From Endomychus coccineus (Eukaryota; Arthropoda; Insecta; Coleoptera; Endomychidae), in assembly GCA_958510875.1 (NCBI GenBank), contig OY294067.1, positions 56,928,039-56,992,038 of the forward strand: a DNA stretch of 64,000 nucleotides, written 5' to 3'. Both the position numbers and the translations under genes were made by a program. How positions within the stretch are numbered: position 1 is the first letter of the stretch; each line of letters opens with the position of its first letter. This document shows positions 54,005-64,000 of this stretch, piece after piece. Under the pieces are notes generated by a model. It did not search any database. It saw only the letters and a list, made by a program, of their open reading frames with translations, and was not told the DNA's origin.

Positions 54005-54990
54005 GTTGTCTGTAAAGTCGGTTTACTGACGATAGTTCAACGTGACAACGTCACTCGAGTGTTAAAATTTAATTTTTGATTTTATTATTTTATAATAATA
54101 AATTTTGTATTGACATTATATCTTTCAGCAAGTAAACTGAATAAAAGTTGTTGTTCAATTAGTTACTTAATTATTTTTGCAAATTTAATTGTAATTTGTT
54201 GTAAAAAAGTAATAATTTTGGATAATTTATCATAAGAGTAAACTGTGATTAAATTATTGTTCATAAATCTTACATTTAAAATTTAAAATTTGGAAACATC
54301 ATTAAAATTTTTGTAACTCTAGCTTTCAAAAAGCCCGCCTCAATGTGTTTGATATAGGACAAAACTGTTCCCTTTGACGGCTGGCTGGTCCAACCTGTCA
54401 TTTCAGACACGTTGTTATGATATGTGGAAGATTTAACATTTATGTTTTAATTTTTTGAAATCATAGCTACGCTCGATAATTATTTCGATCGAATAGTAAA
54501 GCAATTGATTTTTTACTCATAGTGAAATAGTTCTGTTAACTTATTGTTATAGTTTCGTCAATTATAGCATAACGTACAATCGCTGCACTAGCGGACCGAT
54601 GCTATTTATTTTAATGATGAAAGCACGAATATTCGACAATATATCACTGAACATATATTTAATATCGAAAGAATCATTATCTTTATCGCCGCAATTATCG
54701 TTGCTAAAACAATTGACACCACATTCACTTTTCACTGCACTTCATACTTGACGAAAACATGTAAATGTATTATTGTATAGCAGCTGTCCACGCGGACGCA
54801 TCGCTCCCTCAAGTAGGAGAGAGACAGCTGTCGAACGCTGCCGAACGAGGAGGCCGATTGTGCCTCTTTGTCGCTCGTTCCGCCTTAAATGGAACGCCTC
54901 AGAGCGAGGTAACGCCGCATGAGTCATGTTTTTTTGTGCGTGCAGCCAGCTCTAACGAATTATAAGACGTTGTCACGTCAAAAATATTAA
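54005..54990. mobile_element. MITE-like insertion, ~1 kb
   Basis: Relative to 40900-40940, this copy of the intron block has about 1 kb of extra sequence. Near its ends are inverted AACGTGACAACGTC (54042-54055) and GACGTTGTCACGT (54964-54976). There is no coding capacity; a GC-richer island at 54780-54960 includes the overlapping frames on both strands. The transposon family is not identified. Confidence 0.55.
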
Positions 54991-55239
54991 AAAAGAATAT
55001 ACCCGTCAATATTACTATCGTCCTTTAAAACGGACTATGCTCTTCTCAAAATCTGTGCTTTTTCATTTGTAAATTTTTTTATCTGTTCCTTGATGCCTAA
55101 ATACTTTAAAACTGACCAAAATAGCCAAGATGATAGGATAAAATATTCAATAATATCATTTTACTCCGCTGATGGCTGCTTGGTAGCTGAAAAGTCCTCA
55201 GAACTTTAACACTATTTTTAGTGTAAACGGATGATTATT

Positions 55240-55570
55240 TCTTATTTATATAATATTGATGATCTTTGAACAATGAGTCATTTCAAAATAGTTATTGAAC
55301 AAATTCAGTTTTGGTATTGCTTCCAAAGAAGTAAAACTTGGAAGATGTATTTGGAGCAAATTCAGGATCATTGTAAAATAATGTAAATGCTCAATCGGCT
55401 TACTACTTTCAATACAATACTAGTGACCAAAACGAAAGGTGAGTATCTGTCCCCTAATTTCTGGAGAATGAACAAATGAAGGGTTGAATCATTCCAGATG
55501 CAATACATGGGGTTCATGATATTTGCAAATCCCATTTATATCTTGTAGGAAGTCCTTCCATTCTAACGTC
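55240..55570 (+). repeat. Intron 3 sequence duplicated from the copy A type
   Basis: Matches 11090-11225 and 11625-11830. The non-LTR fragment found at 11226-11620 is absent here, so that insertion is younger than the duplication. Homology ends at CTTCCATTCT near 55566. Confidence 0.7.
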
Positions 55571-55850
55571 TTATATATAAAAATTCTCGGGAAATAGGTC
55601 ACAATAACACTTTGTTTTAAATATTCGTCTTTACGTACGTTTCGGTCTCACGACCATCATCAGAAGACTCACTATGTCTAAAAAGGGGGTTTATTAAAAC
55701 TAATTATAGCACAAGCGTCCAAATCGCACAATTTAACTTCAATCAAAAGAGCCCACGCCGTCGAAACGAACAGAACCACGAATAATCGAAATTGTATTAA
55801 TTGTAATTGTAATTGTAATTAATTCTGACGATACAATTTCGATTATTCGT
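55571..55850. other. Foreign segment replacing the acceptor and 5' half of exon 4 in copy B
   Basis: It contains the dispersed repeat also seen at 5002-5095 and ends in a perfect 22-bp inverted repeat (55776-55797 and 55831-55852) around a (TAATTG)n-like spacer. The right arm overlaps the first two bases of the coding stub. Confidence 0.65.
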
Positions 55851-56006
55851 GGTTGGGCTTATGACCTGAAATCTGTATCACTCGATCTCGTGAAAAGGCG
55901 AGTTAATAGAAATGGTGATGGGAGTCACCATCTTTGGGGCTGGGGAGACAAAGACCAGCCTAATGAAGATTATGATGGTACCGTGATAACACACAACAAA
56001 GGATAA
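55851..56006 (+). pseudogene. Delta-9 acyl-CoA desaturase copy B, last exon stub
   Basis: The frame is open from GWAYDLKSVSLDLVKRRV through GDGSHHLWGWGDKDQPNEDY to TAA, and aligns with 12108-12263 of copy A. The preceding ~160 bp of the exon, with the intron acceptor, the third histidine box and a membrane segment, are missing. A transcript of copy B could not reach this stub by normal splicing, so copy B cannot make a standard desaturase unless another terminal exon exists outside. Confidence 0.85.
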
Positions 56007-56639
56007 CGAATGAAATAATCTGCTTGCATATAGTTCACAAACATGAGCATTCAGCGAATGTTATATATGTCGGTGATGTTTGAATGTTATTAATAAGCAC
56101 AAAAGTAAAATTAATGTTATGTTATGAAAACTCCTCCGTAGCATTGTGAATTGAACTCTCAGCGGGACATCTGCTTTCCGGCAGATGGTGTTGGAATTTC
56201 TACAAACACTTTTTTGGGGGTGTTTTATTATATTATTTCCGGAGACAGTTGATCAGTGACTTCACGTCAGCCCCCTCTCACTGACGAGCCCATGAGAAGA
56301 GCGAAACAGCTGTCTGAGCCTATATGACGTGTTGTCACTGTTCAACCTGGTGAAAACAATCTTCGTCTATTGACTGCTAACACGAAATGTGTTTGTATTC
56401 CACTATGCAACAAAATCTATTACTAAATCAAAAACATGAATTTGTTACGTACAAAATTTGATCAAATTAATCTAATAAATCTAGAACAAATTTTATACAT
56501 ACTTGATAAACGCACATATTTAGATAAAATTGATAAATTTTTAGACTGAACAAAATTCATAGAATTAAAATCAGACCTTACAACAAAATTAGAAACGAAC
56601 ATTAAGCACTCTTAAAAATATCAAGTATATATTTTCACC
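56007..56639. other. No firm gene; decayed retroelement-like sequence
   Basis: A short + strand stretch near 56432-56540 (NLLRTKFDQINLINLEQILY) may be part of a Penelope-like or LTR element but is too short to assign. Confidence 0.3.
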
Positions 56640-56900
56640 GAATATGAGGCATCCCATTCATTAAACATGACTCCTCAACCACCTTCTCTCTATGGCGCAC
56701 TAAAAACTCACAAAAACAATTAGAGGGATATAATTGAAAAGCTAGGAAATTGGACAACATAATATCAAAATATACCACTTTAGTCCTTAGCGTAATATAA
56801 AAGATTCATTCCAACTAATAGACAAAATTTAACTACTGGATTAAATATGTCAAACTTGTACCATTTGGTGCCAATAATCTTCTTCCGAGTATTTCCACAG
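56640..56900 (+). pseudogene. Penelope-like reverse transcriptase trace
   Basis: PPSLYGALKTHKNNRGI near 56685 and IKDSFQLIDKI near 56800, in shifting frames, follow the order of the Penelope-like RT (LYGLPKIHK-type block, then SFELV-type block). Very short and broken. Confidence 0.4.
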
Positions 56901-56939
56901 AGCTGACTTTTAGTGTAATTTAATATGTTTGATCCGCAA

Positions 56940-57995
56940 TAATATGGTTTGCCGCCTCAACTTTGTCGCTTACTATCGAGTTTTCACTCGGAAAAATCAT
57001 TACATATAGTGGTTGACGGAGTCTTCTCCTCCAAAAAAGCTATTAACGCTGATGTTCCACAAGAATCTGTTTTGGCACCAACTTTGTTTCTGCTCCATAT
57101 CAAAGATTTTCTCAAAGTGACCACTTGCCCGTTCACAGCTTTGCAGATGATGCTATACTTCATACTGCTTTCTCAGCTATACCATACAATGGAACCAGAG
57201 GAGTGAGACAGAGACAGACTGACGCAATTAATGGAGTTCTGGCAAAGATTTTGGGATGGGGATCTGATAATCTAGTAGACTTTCATACAACCAACACTCA
57301 AGCTTGCGTCTCCTCAAGGAAGGTGGATTCGACAGTCCCTAATATGATAATGTCAGGTACAACTATTCCTACGGAGTCTTCCTTATCCATGCTCGAAATC
57401 AACATCTCCAGCACCCTCTCATGGGATGATCATGTAAGGTCCATTGCGAAAACCGCTTTATGAAAACTTGGTTTTCTATTCCGTGCCAAGAGCTACTTCA
57501 CATACCAGCAGCTCATCATAATCTAAACAGCACAGATACAACCTGTTCTTGAGTACTGCTCATATGTTTGGAGTTCCTCCCCCAAATATACGCTCTTGGA
57601 TTCCATCCAGAAGAGATGTATTCGTCTGATTGATGATATCACACTTACGAATTAATTGACCTCTCTAGAACATCGTACAATGGTAAGCGATCTCTCCCTT
57701 TTCCAAAGTCATTTCCATGATCATCAGAAATCTCATCTGTTATTTCATCACGAGACCAACTCCATCTAGTAACCTCTTCATTGTCAATCTAGAGATCTGC
57801 CGAACATCTTCCTACCAGACTTCATTTTTCTGTCGAAAAGGGAAATTGTGTGCCTGGTGAGGTCTTTCTCTACGCTTATGACCTCCAAACCTCAAGGAAA
57901 ATTCGAATAACTAACTCCTCGCCCAACATTCCATCGCTGGCTCACACGAATTTCTTCGAACATTATAGGTTTCCCTCTCGTGTAGTCAAAGTATA
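56940..57995 (+). pseudogene. Non-LTR reverse transcriptase fragment
   Basis: + strand pieces QLCRLLSSFHSEKSLHIVVD, VLAPTLFLLHIKDFLKVTTC, FADDAILH near 57140 (catalytic Asp pair kept), DNLVDFHTTNTQACVSS, TLSWDDHVRSIAKTA, then frame-broken PVLEYCS and LLDSIQKRCIRLIDDITL. 5' truncated before the first catalytic Asp. It belongs to the same family as 18085-19530, and runs to the common 3' end. Confidence 0.8.
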
Positions 57996-58829
57996 GAAAA
58001 AAATACGTTATCGATAATAGAACAGGAAATATTTAGTTGAATCTCATTTTGCATCGATCAAAATAATTTTTAGCTGCTTCCAGGCACTCGTATGATAAGA
58101 AACATCTACATCGGAGGAAATTTGGCGTATGAATTTACCCGGGATTATATCCACCTGCAAAATATCTACTTTTATTGGGAAGTATACAATAATTTACCGT
58201 TAATTCTATCTCATTGACTAAATTCACTTTATTTTCCTCATCCATGCTATCTCCATATTTTTGTCTTGGTTTTTGAAATGTACCAAACTCACCAGGATTT
58301 CCATCCAATAACTTGAACAAAGTTCGCGTTTTTTTCCATTGGTAAACTCCATTTTCGAAGACACAGTGCTTAACAGGGTATCATCATATCATTCACAAAT
58401 GACACATTGCATAATCAAAGCCTACTATGGTATAAGAACATTTTCTTTGATATTTATGATTTTCGGGACTACAAAAGTAACTTGTGATACATTATTAAAA
58501 AGGTAATGGAAGGAGCCATTCAAAACTGCAAAAAAACTAATATGGCCCATTTGGGACAAAATAAAATTGATGATGACTTAAGAAAAACGAAACGTCTCAG
58601 AGGATTTCCGACATCGCCAAAAGATGGAGCTCAAGAAGTTCAAATGAAATTGTATCCATAGATTTTTCTTATTCTTTGATAAATCGCAACAAAATAAAAA
58701 CGGATACCGTGAGTTTCAGTTTTACCGCCATATTTCCGAATTTATCGAATATAGCTCCGATTTTTGAACGGAATATTATCCGGTTCACCGATACGCAACT
58801 TTATCCCGAATCAACCATCTTCGCATCTC
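57996..58829. other. No gene recognised
   Basis: A - strand frame at 58135-58320 (61 codons) and a + strand frame at 58676-58921 have no recognisable product. The latter resembles repetitive sequence near transposon ends (GTCGTATTTGAAACACCC). Confidence 0.4.
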
Positions 58830-59160
58830 TTATAGTTTCCGAGATCCCAATGATGAGAGTCGTATTTGAAACACCCGATATATACAAAGAAGTAGGTAAG
58901 ATAAGAAATAAAATTTCATAAGATGAGCTGACTCAAACATGAATAAACGATCAAGCACATTGAAGATTATGGTTATATAATACGTTATTCCGTAATTTGA
59001 TTTCGAAAAGACCAATTGATTTGATATTTCCAATGTTTGCTGGTAGAGTATTCCATAATTTGTGAGCTGTAGAATGAAAAATGTCATTAAAATGATCTTT
59101 CAATTCTAGCAGTTCTCTATGGCTATCAATTAATAACTTCCACACTGTTTCAAAAGTCAC
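58830..59160 (-). pseudogene. Non-LTR retrotransposon extreme C-terminal fragment
   Basis: The - strand reads HSTAHKLWNTLPANIGNIKS and FEIKLRNNVL, the pattern that ends Jockey/CR1-type reverse transcriptase ORFs (R-x-LWNSLP...). Overlapping frames break it. Confidence 0.5.
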
Positions 59161-59374
59161 TCAAAGTTTTGGAACTTAGATTATCATGGTAAATGTAGTG
59201 GTGAGACGTACTTGCTACTGTAGACAATTCCTGCGATCCGGTTGACATGCGGATTTCTATTTCTGTTTGTGATGTGTCCATTATTGAAGTTGTGATAGCT
59301 TTGGTACTCATATGTGTATGTGTATGTATGTTTAGATTATTCAACATGGGATTTTAAACATGAATAAACGTAAA

Positions 59375-59460
59375 ACATTGAACCATAGGAGGGATTCAAA
59401 CCCACATTCCTGGATGTCTAGTTCTGCGTGCTCACCGATTACGCCACTTTGGTCCCGTCA
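59375..59460 (-). repeat. tRNA-derived SINE-like sequence
   Basis: On the - strand AAAGTGGCGTAATCGGTGAG (A box) and TGTGGGTTTGAATCCCTCC (B box) are ~35 bases apart, the pol III internal promoter layout. Stems do not close well. A shorter relative (GAACCATACGCAGGATTCGA) is at 59815-59835. The surrounding 59161-60359 shows no gene. Confidence 0.55.
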
Positions 59461-60359
59461 GTCTTATATTTTGGCAAATATAAACCTTTGAAAGGATAGT
59501 AGATTATTGATGAACACAATGCGATTCGATGCTCCGCTATTGATCAACTATTCACGCATATTCATCTACAGTTCAATCGTTCCGAAGTTGAGGATAGTAG
59601 CTATGAGTATTGCTATGGTTGGCAATTTCAATGACAGTATCTCAGTTCTTGTATATTCCAGGAGAATTGACTGAGAAATGTTCTGAATAAGTATAAACAA
59701 GTTCAAGTTTCTCTGACTAATTGGCCACAATTTCGTGTAAGTACATTAACTAAAATTTCTGGATAATGAAGGTAACTAACATGGGATAATAAAGATGAAT
59801 GAATGTAAAACATTGAACCATACGCAGGATTCGAAATTGTGGCCAATTAGGCAAAGAAACCTTAAACTTGTTTGTACTTACTCAGAACAGTCAGTTCTAT
59901 TGCAATATATGAGAACCGGGATACTGTCATCAAAATAGTAATGTCAGAGTAATTGCCAATCATAGCAATACTCTATTCATGTATTTTATATGGAATTGAT
60001 ATGATGTAAGTGTTATAGGGTTGCATTTTTGACAAACTTCACTAAACGAAGAATTTATTCAATTTAAGTAACTTTAATGAGAACTTATGAGGTTAGCTTC
60101 TTTCCTAAGATGATCTTCTTCTCTTGGGTCCTTGGGTGACTTTCGCTTAGGTACTGCAGGTTGTGTCAATATTATAAAGAAACCAATATTTTGTAAAGAT
60201 AACCCTACATAAATAACAGTTATCAGTCAGTTTACAGTTATATCGCTTTATTTTCAAATGCTATTCTTTGCGCCCTTGTTTTTTTTTGGAAAATGGTTCA
60301 TTATTAAGCCAGAATTGATACATTCAGATGCACAATAACCAGTGATTTCGAGCTGAAAT

Positions 60360-61630
60360 ACAAACAACCTTTACTTTTAACTTTGACGAGGAAATTGTAT
60401 GTGGTGTTTTCCTTGACTTGTCTAAGGCATTCGATTCACTTGATATTGTTTCTCTACTTTCTAAGTTATCAAAAATTGGGATTAGGGGTAATACTGGTTT
60501 AAAACCTACTTATCAAACAGAAAACAAAAAGTTGTGATTAAAGATAAGTGTGAAACATTTGAGTCTGATGGGTTTGTAACAAACGTTGCAGTTCTACAAG
60601 GTACGGTCCTGGGCCCCTTCTATTTATAATACTCATCAATGACACGTATATATCAAACAGACATGTACGCACTTATGGAAGCAGCTCAAGGACTTGTTCT
60701 ATATGAATCAACTACTTTTCAGTGAGTCAAAAACAAATTCCTTACTGTTTAGAACAGACAGATTCAAGTGTCAGGCTTCACAGTTCTCCGATTATGGAGA
60801 AGTCCTTTCTATTTCCGGAAGTGAAAAACTCCGAGGCGTCATAATTGACGAACATCTAAAATACTACGAACATATTAATGTACTCTCGAAAAAACTGAAT
60901 AAAGTATGCTTTGCATTGCAGGTTCCAGCTAGAACGGTGGGCCTTATTTTCCTAAGGGATGTTTGTTTTGCCAATTTTCATTCCAGCCTTGAATATGCTA
61001 TTGTGATCTGGGAGGCTCTTCCAGAATAATGGATATCTTTAAGATGCAAAAACGAGCTCTAAAAAATAATTCTATTAAAAAAATACACAGTCATGTAAAG
61101 GTTAATCTGCTAGTAACCAGTTTTAACACATATTTTTGAATGCCTTCTATTTTACATAAAAATCAGCACATATTCTCACAGGAAGTGATAGATCATGAAT
61201 GTAACACGAGAAATAATACTAGCTATAATTATCCTTGCCATAGATTAACTTTAACGTAAGCAAGCATGAATTCGTTTTTATAAATGTCTACCAAAGGGTC
61301 TACATGAATTGAATAATTCTGAAAAAACGATTCAAGAGGGAAGTGTTCAACTATATATGTGTTTTAGAACCCTATTTCGTTGGAGAATTCTTAAATAGTA
61401 AATAACTCATCCTTAAAAATTAGTTACTATGTGAATAAAAAGAATTTGAACCCGATTTTATATTCACTGTTTTTCGCCATTGTTAGATATAATTTTAATT
61501 TTAATGAGTTCTGTTCTGGATAGTTTTTAAGATACTGATATGATTGTTTTATTCTCATTGTACCTGACTCGCTTCTCACTGATTCATTACAATTGTTTAC
61601 TGAAGATTAATAAATTACTTTACTTTACTT
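60360..61630 (+). pseudogene. CR1/Jockey-like non-LTR retrotransposon 3' part
   Basis: The + strand reads GVFLDLSKAFDSLDIVSLLS (first catalytic Asp) near 60405-60460, then RKQKVVIKD-like sequence, a deletion removing the FADD region, and an open 111-codon stretch at 60694 with NSLLFRTDRF, GVIIDEHLKYYEHINVLSKK and SSLEYAIVIWEAL. It ends in a TTACTTTACTTTACTT tail at 61611-61628, a typical microsatellite 3' end of a non-LTR element. Catalytic centre missing. Confidence 0.7.
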
Positions 61631-62387
61631 CTACCGATATATGGATAATAAATATCATTCTATTAAAATAAAAGAGTTTCATGTTAGGAACATTAAATTG
61701 AATTAGCGACTGAGAAATCAATCAGCAGCCATTGAACTGAAGAATTAATATGTTATTGTTAGGTTTATCAGTAGTTTGAATAATCAAGTAATTCGAATGT
61801 AGTGAAAGAGGTATTTTACATACTAAAAGCTTCATAATATCCAAACGCGCGTTAGCATTATTTTACATTTGAAAAACTTTTTGATTGCGAAATAACAAGT
61901 AAACAAACCAAAAACTTATTGAAGAGGACGATTTTTATAAGAAATTAAGAGCAAACACTGTTTAAAATTGAACAACAAAAAATGAAGTTAATTTAGGACC
62001 ATTTATACAATTTAAAACGAATTTTAATGACTCCAATAATATCTATGTGTCAAGTTGATTTTGCTGCTTAATGGACAGGGTTAACAATCAATCAGGAGCT
62101 GGACACTCCATTGTCGCCACTTTCTTGTATATGGTCACTGTAATCATATGACTCGAGAGAAAAGTATTCTTACGCCGATTAATAGGCAGTAGCTTCTGCA
62201 AGCAACGTTCTGTATGCAAGTCTCGAGATAAGTAACCGCTCGGGTCGAAACTAACATTTGCCACTGTAGTACAGCCATTTTAGACGAGAAAACGGCAAAT
62301 ATTGGAATATCTTTGTGCAGTTAACTTTGTCTGAAACTTATTGCAAAATGTTTTTGATGTCCTAAGAATCATTGGTCACCCAGTCTC
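61631..62387. other. No gene recognised
   Basis: AT-rich spacer. Confidence 0.5.
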
Positions 62388-64000
62388 ACCATGGAAAATT
62401 GGCCCAACAATTGTTTAATAACAAATTGACCGTTTTCAAGCAATCTAAATTAACAAGTTTTCCAGATCCCTAAATAATTGTTATTTTGAGACAGAAATAC
62501 CCACTCGGGGGTTTTTGGGGTCTCTAATTACGATTCCGAAGTCAAAAATAACAGAATGATGATGATTTAACATAATTTATACCTTTTCTTGAAAAAAATG
62601 GACTTAATTGTTTTTTTTTCAGTTAGCAATCACTATATCGAATATAAAGAAGACAAGGTTATTCATAATCGCCCGGAAGTTGGCCAACTGGAACTGAAAG
62701 TTGATGTAATTCATCATAATTTAGACCATTTTCTTTCAAAAAATAAACTCAATTGGTTTTTCAGCTTTCAATTACTATACCAAACTCAAAGATAACGAGA
62801 TCATTCATAATCGCCCGGAAATTGGGCAATTAGAACCGGGAATTGATGGAATTTACCAAAATTTAGATCTATTTCTTCCAAAAAATGGACGCAATTCGTT
62901 TTCTGAGCTAGAAATCAGTATACCAAATTCAAAGATCAAACATCTATCTATAACACTCCGAAAATTGACCAATTGGAACCGGAAGTTGATGGAATAAAAT
63001 ATTTTTCCGAATGGTTTCCTTTTGTCATTATTCGTTATAGATTTTTTGGACGACAAACATCTATAATCCGATTCAAAGCCCTTGTATCCTTAAGATTTAT
63101 GATATTCCATGGTTGAATCCAGAAGACAGACATTGGAAAAGGAAGGATCCGAATTATCACCTGTTCTCATCAACCAAGCTCTAGCTCCGGATGTAGTTTT
63201 ACAGATGATCTTCTGTTCATGTAAGACTGGCTGTGGCCTGTGGCAAGTTGTGTGGATGCAGAAAGAGTGGTCTGCGGTGTACAAAATATTATGGTACCAT
63301 CTGTCTAAATATTCTTAGACCAGTGGATGCGATCAGGAAGATGATCGCAGCATTGAGGCGATAGGTGAAAATGAAATTTTACTGCAAGACTGCAAGATGT
63401 ACAATTTTTTCAAAATGATTATGAATGTAACGACAAACTGTATATGTAAAATTAATTAACTAAAACTGTTTATTTATTTATTTCCCTCAAATGGTGTATG
63501 TTATCATTAAAATATGATTTCTACTGATTTTTTCAATATGTCATAAGCATATGAAACAGCATGAAATCTTATGCACTTCATCAACTTCCGGTTCCAATTG
63601 GTCAATTTTTTGATAGTTATAGATTGATATTTCATCTTTGAATTTGGTACACTGACAGTTAACTCAAAAAAAAACAATTGAATCAATTTTTTGCAAGAAA
63701 AAGGTTTAACATTTGATAGATTCCATCAATTTCCTGTTCTAATTGGCCAATTTCTGGGCGACCATGAATGATCTCGTTATATTTGAATTTGGTTTAGAGA
63801 TTGATAGCTCAAAAAACTAATTGAGTTAATTTTTTGCAAGAAAATGGTCTAAATTATGGTGAATTCCATCAACTTCAAAACTCCCGAGTGGGTATTTCTG
63901 TCTCAAAATAACAATTTTTTGGAATCTGAAAAATGTGTTAATTCGAACTGTTTATAAGCGGTCAATTTGTTAATAAAACAATTGTTGTGCCAATTTCCCA
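62388..64000. mobile_element. Inverted-repeat element with ~143-bp internal tandem repeats
   Basis: The left arm begins about CCATGGAAAATTGGC at 62390 and is mirrored by GCCAATTTCCCA at the window end. Each arm is ~450-600 bp. Within the left arm a ~143-bp unit (ATTCATAATCGCCCGGAA) starts at about 62658, 62802 and 62944; the right arm carries the same units inverted (63560-63870). The centre holds a gene fragment. The element may continue beyond the window. Confidence 0.65.
63109..63318 (+). pseudogene. Cys-rich transposon-associated ORF fragment
   Basis: Near 63110-63290 the + strand reads VESRRQTLEKEGSELSPVL, then LAPDVVLQMIFCSCKTGCG followed by out-of-frame CRKSGLRC-like sequence. The block with spaced Cys pairs recurs beside mobile elements in arthropods. 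It is the central sequence of the inverted-repeat element. Function unknown. Confidence 0.45.

Noticed and set aside
54742..54965. Overlapping ORFs in the GC-richer island
   Set aside because: Opposite-strand frames over the same bases inside a MITE-like insertion, no recognisable product.
59375..59460. Functional tRNA gene
   Set aside because: A and B boxes exist, but the acceptor and anticodon stems do not pair by eye; a SINE origin is better.

Overview
The window is nuclear DNA of an insect. The evidence is split acyl-CoA desaturase genes with GT-AG introns, a TATA plus arthropod-type TCAGT initiator promoter, and a dense load of insect-type mobile elements (mariner/Tc1, BEL/Pao, Helitron, hAT, pogo, Polinton/Maverick, non-LTR, Penelope-like). 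A predicted 50-bp intron would fit a beetle or similar insect, but the order cannot be fixed from sequence alone. No functional rRNA or tRNA gene and no CRISPR array was seen.

Host genes. Two head-to-tail delta-9 acyl-CoA desaturase genes lie on the + strand. Copy A has its third coding exon at 3395-3783 and its last at 11948-12263; earlier exons lie off the left edge. Copy B has a promoter near 20291-20324 and coding exons at 20694-20901, 26292-26422 and 42057-42445. Its last exon survives only as a 3' stub (55851-56006) without the third histidine box. Intron phases match exactly between consecutive exons, and flanking intron sequence is shared between the copies, so this is a tandem duplication. 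Copy A has Asn in place of the first His of box III.

Mobile elements inside the desaturase introns. 1-442 is the right arm of a long-TIR Tc1/mariner element; 449-3075 is a decayed Helitron; 5969-7797 is a mariner split by an insertion; 8334-10227 is a deleted long-TIR Tc1/mariner; 11226-11620, 15395-15985, 18085-19530, 56940-57995, 58830-59160 and 60360-61630 are non-LTR fragments; 12770-14290 and 39890-40510 are BEL/Pao fragments; 20964-23393 is a hAT remnant; 23397-25326 is a second Tc1/mariner family; 42973-51566 is a FLYWCH/MULE-like element with a nearly intact BEL/Pao retrotransposon (43325-49412) inside it; 51796-53584 is a pogo/Tigger deletion derivative; 54005-54990 is a MITE-like insertion; 62388 to the window end is an inverted-repeat element.

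The most notable element is a complete, apparently young Polinton/Maverick (adintovirus-like) insertion at 27382-38686 in intron 2 of desaturase copy B. It is 11,305 bp long, has a perfect 6-bp target duplication (TATATG) and about 1.7-kb terminal inverted repeats built mostly of short tandem repeats rich in E-box motifs. It carries a packaging ATPase, a DUF8207-like protein, a fibre-like coiled-coil protein, a DDE integrase with chromodomain, a phospholipase A2-type minor capsid protein, a double jelly-roll major capsid protein, a spliced MSV199-type DNA-binding gene and, on the opposite strand, a small signal-peptide/transmembrane protein. No DNA polymerase B or adenain-type protease was found. 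The phospholipase/capsid junction looks like an internal deletion that removed the end of one gene and the start of the next, so the copy is probably defective for capsid production.
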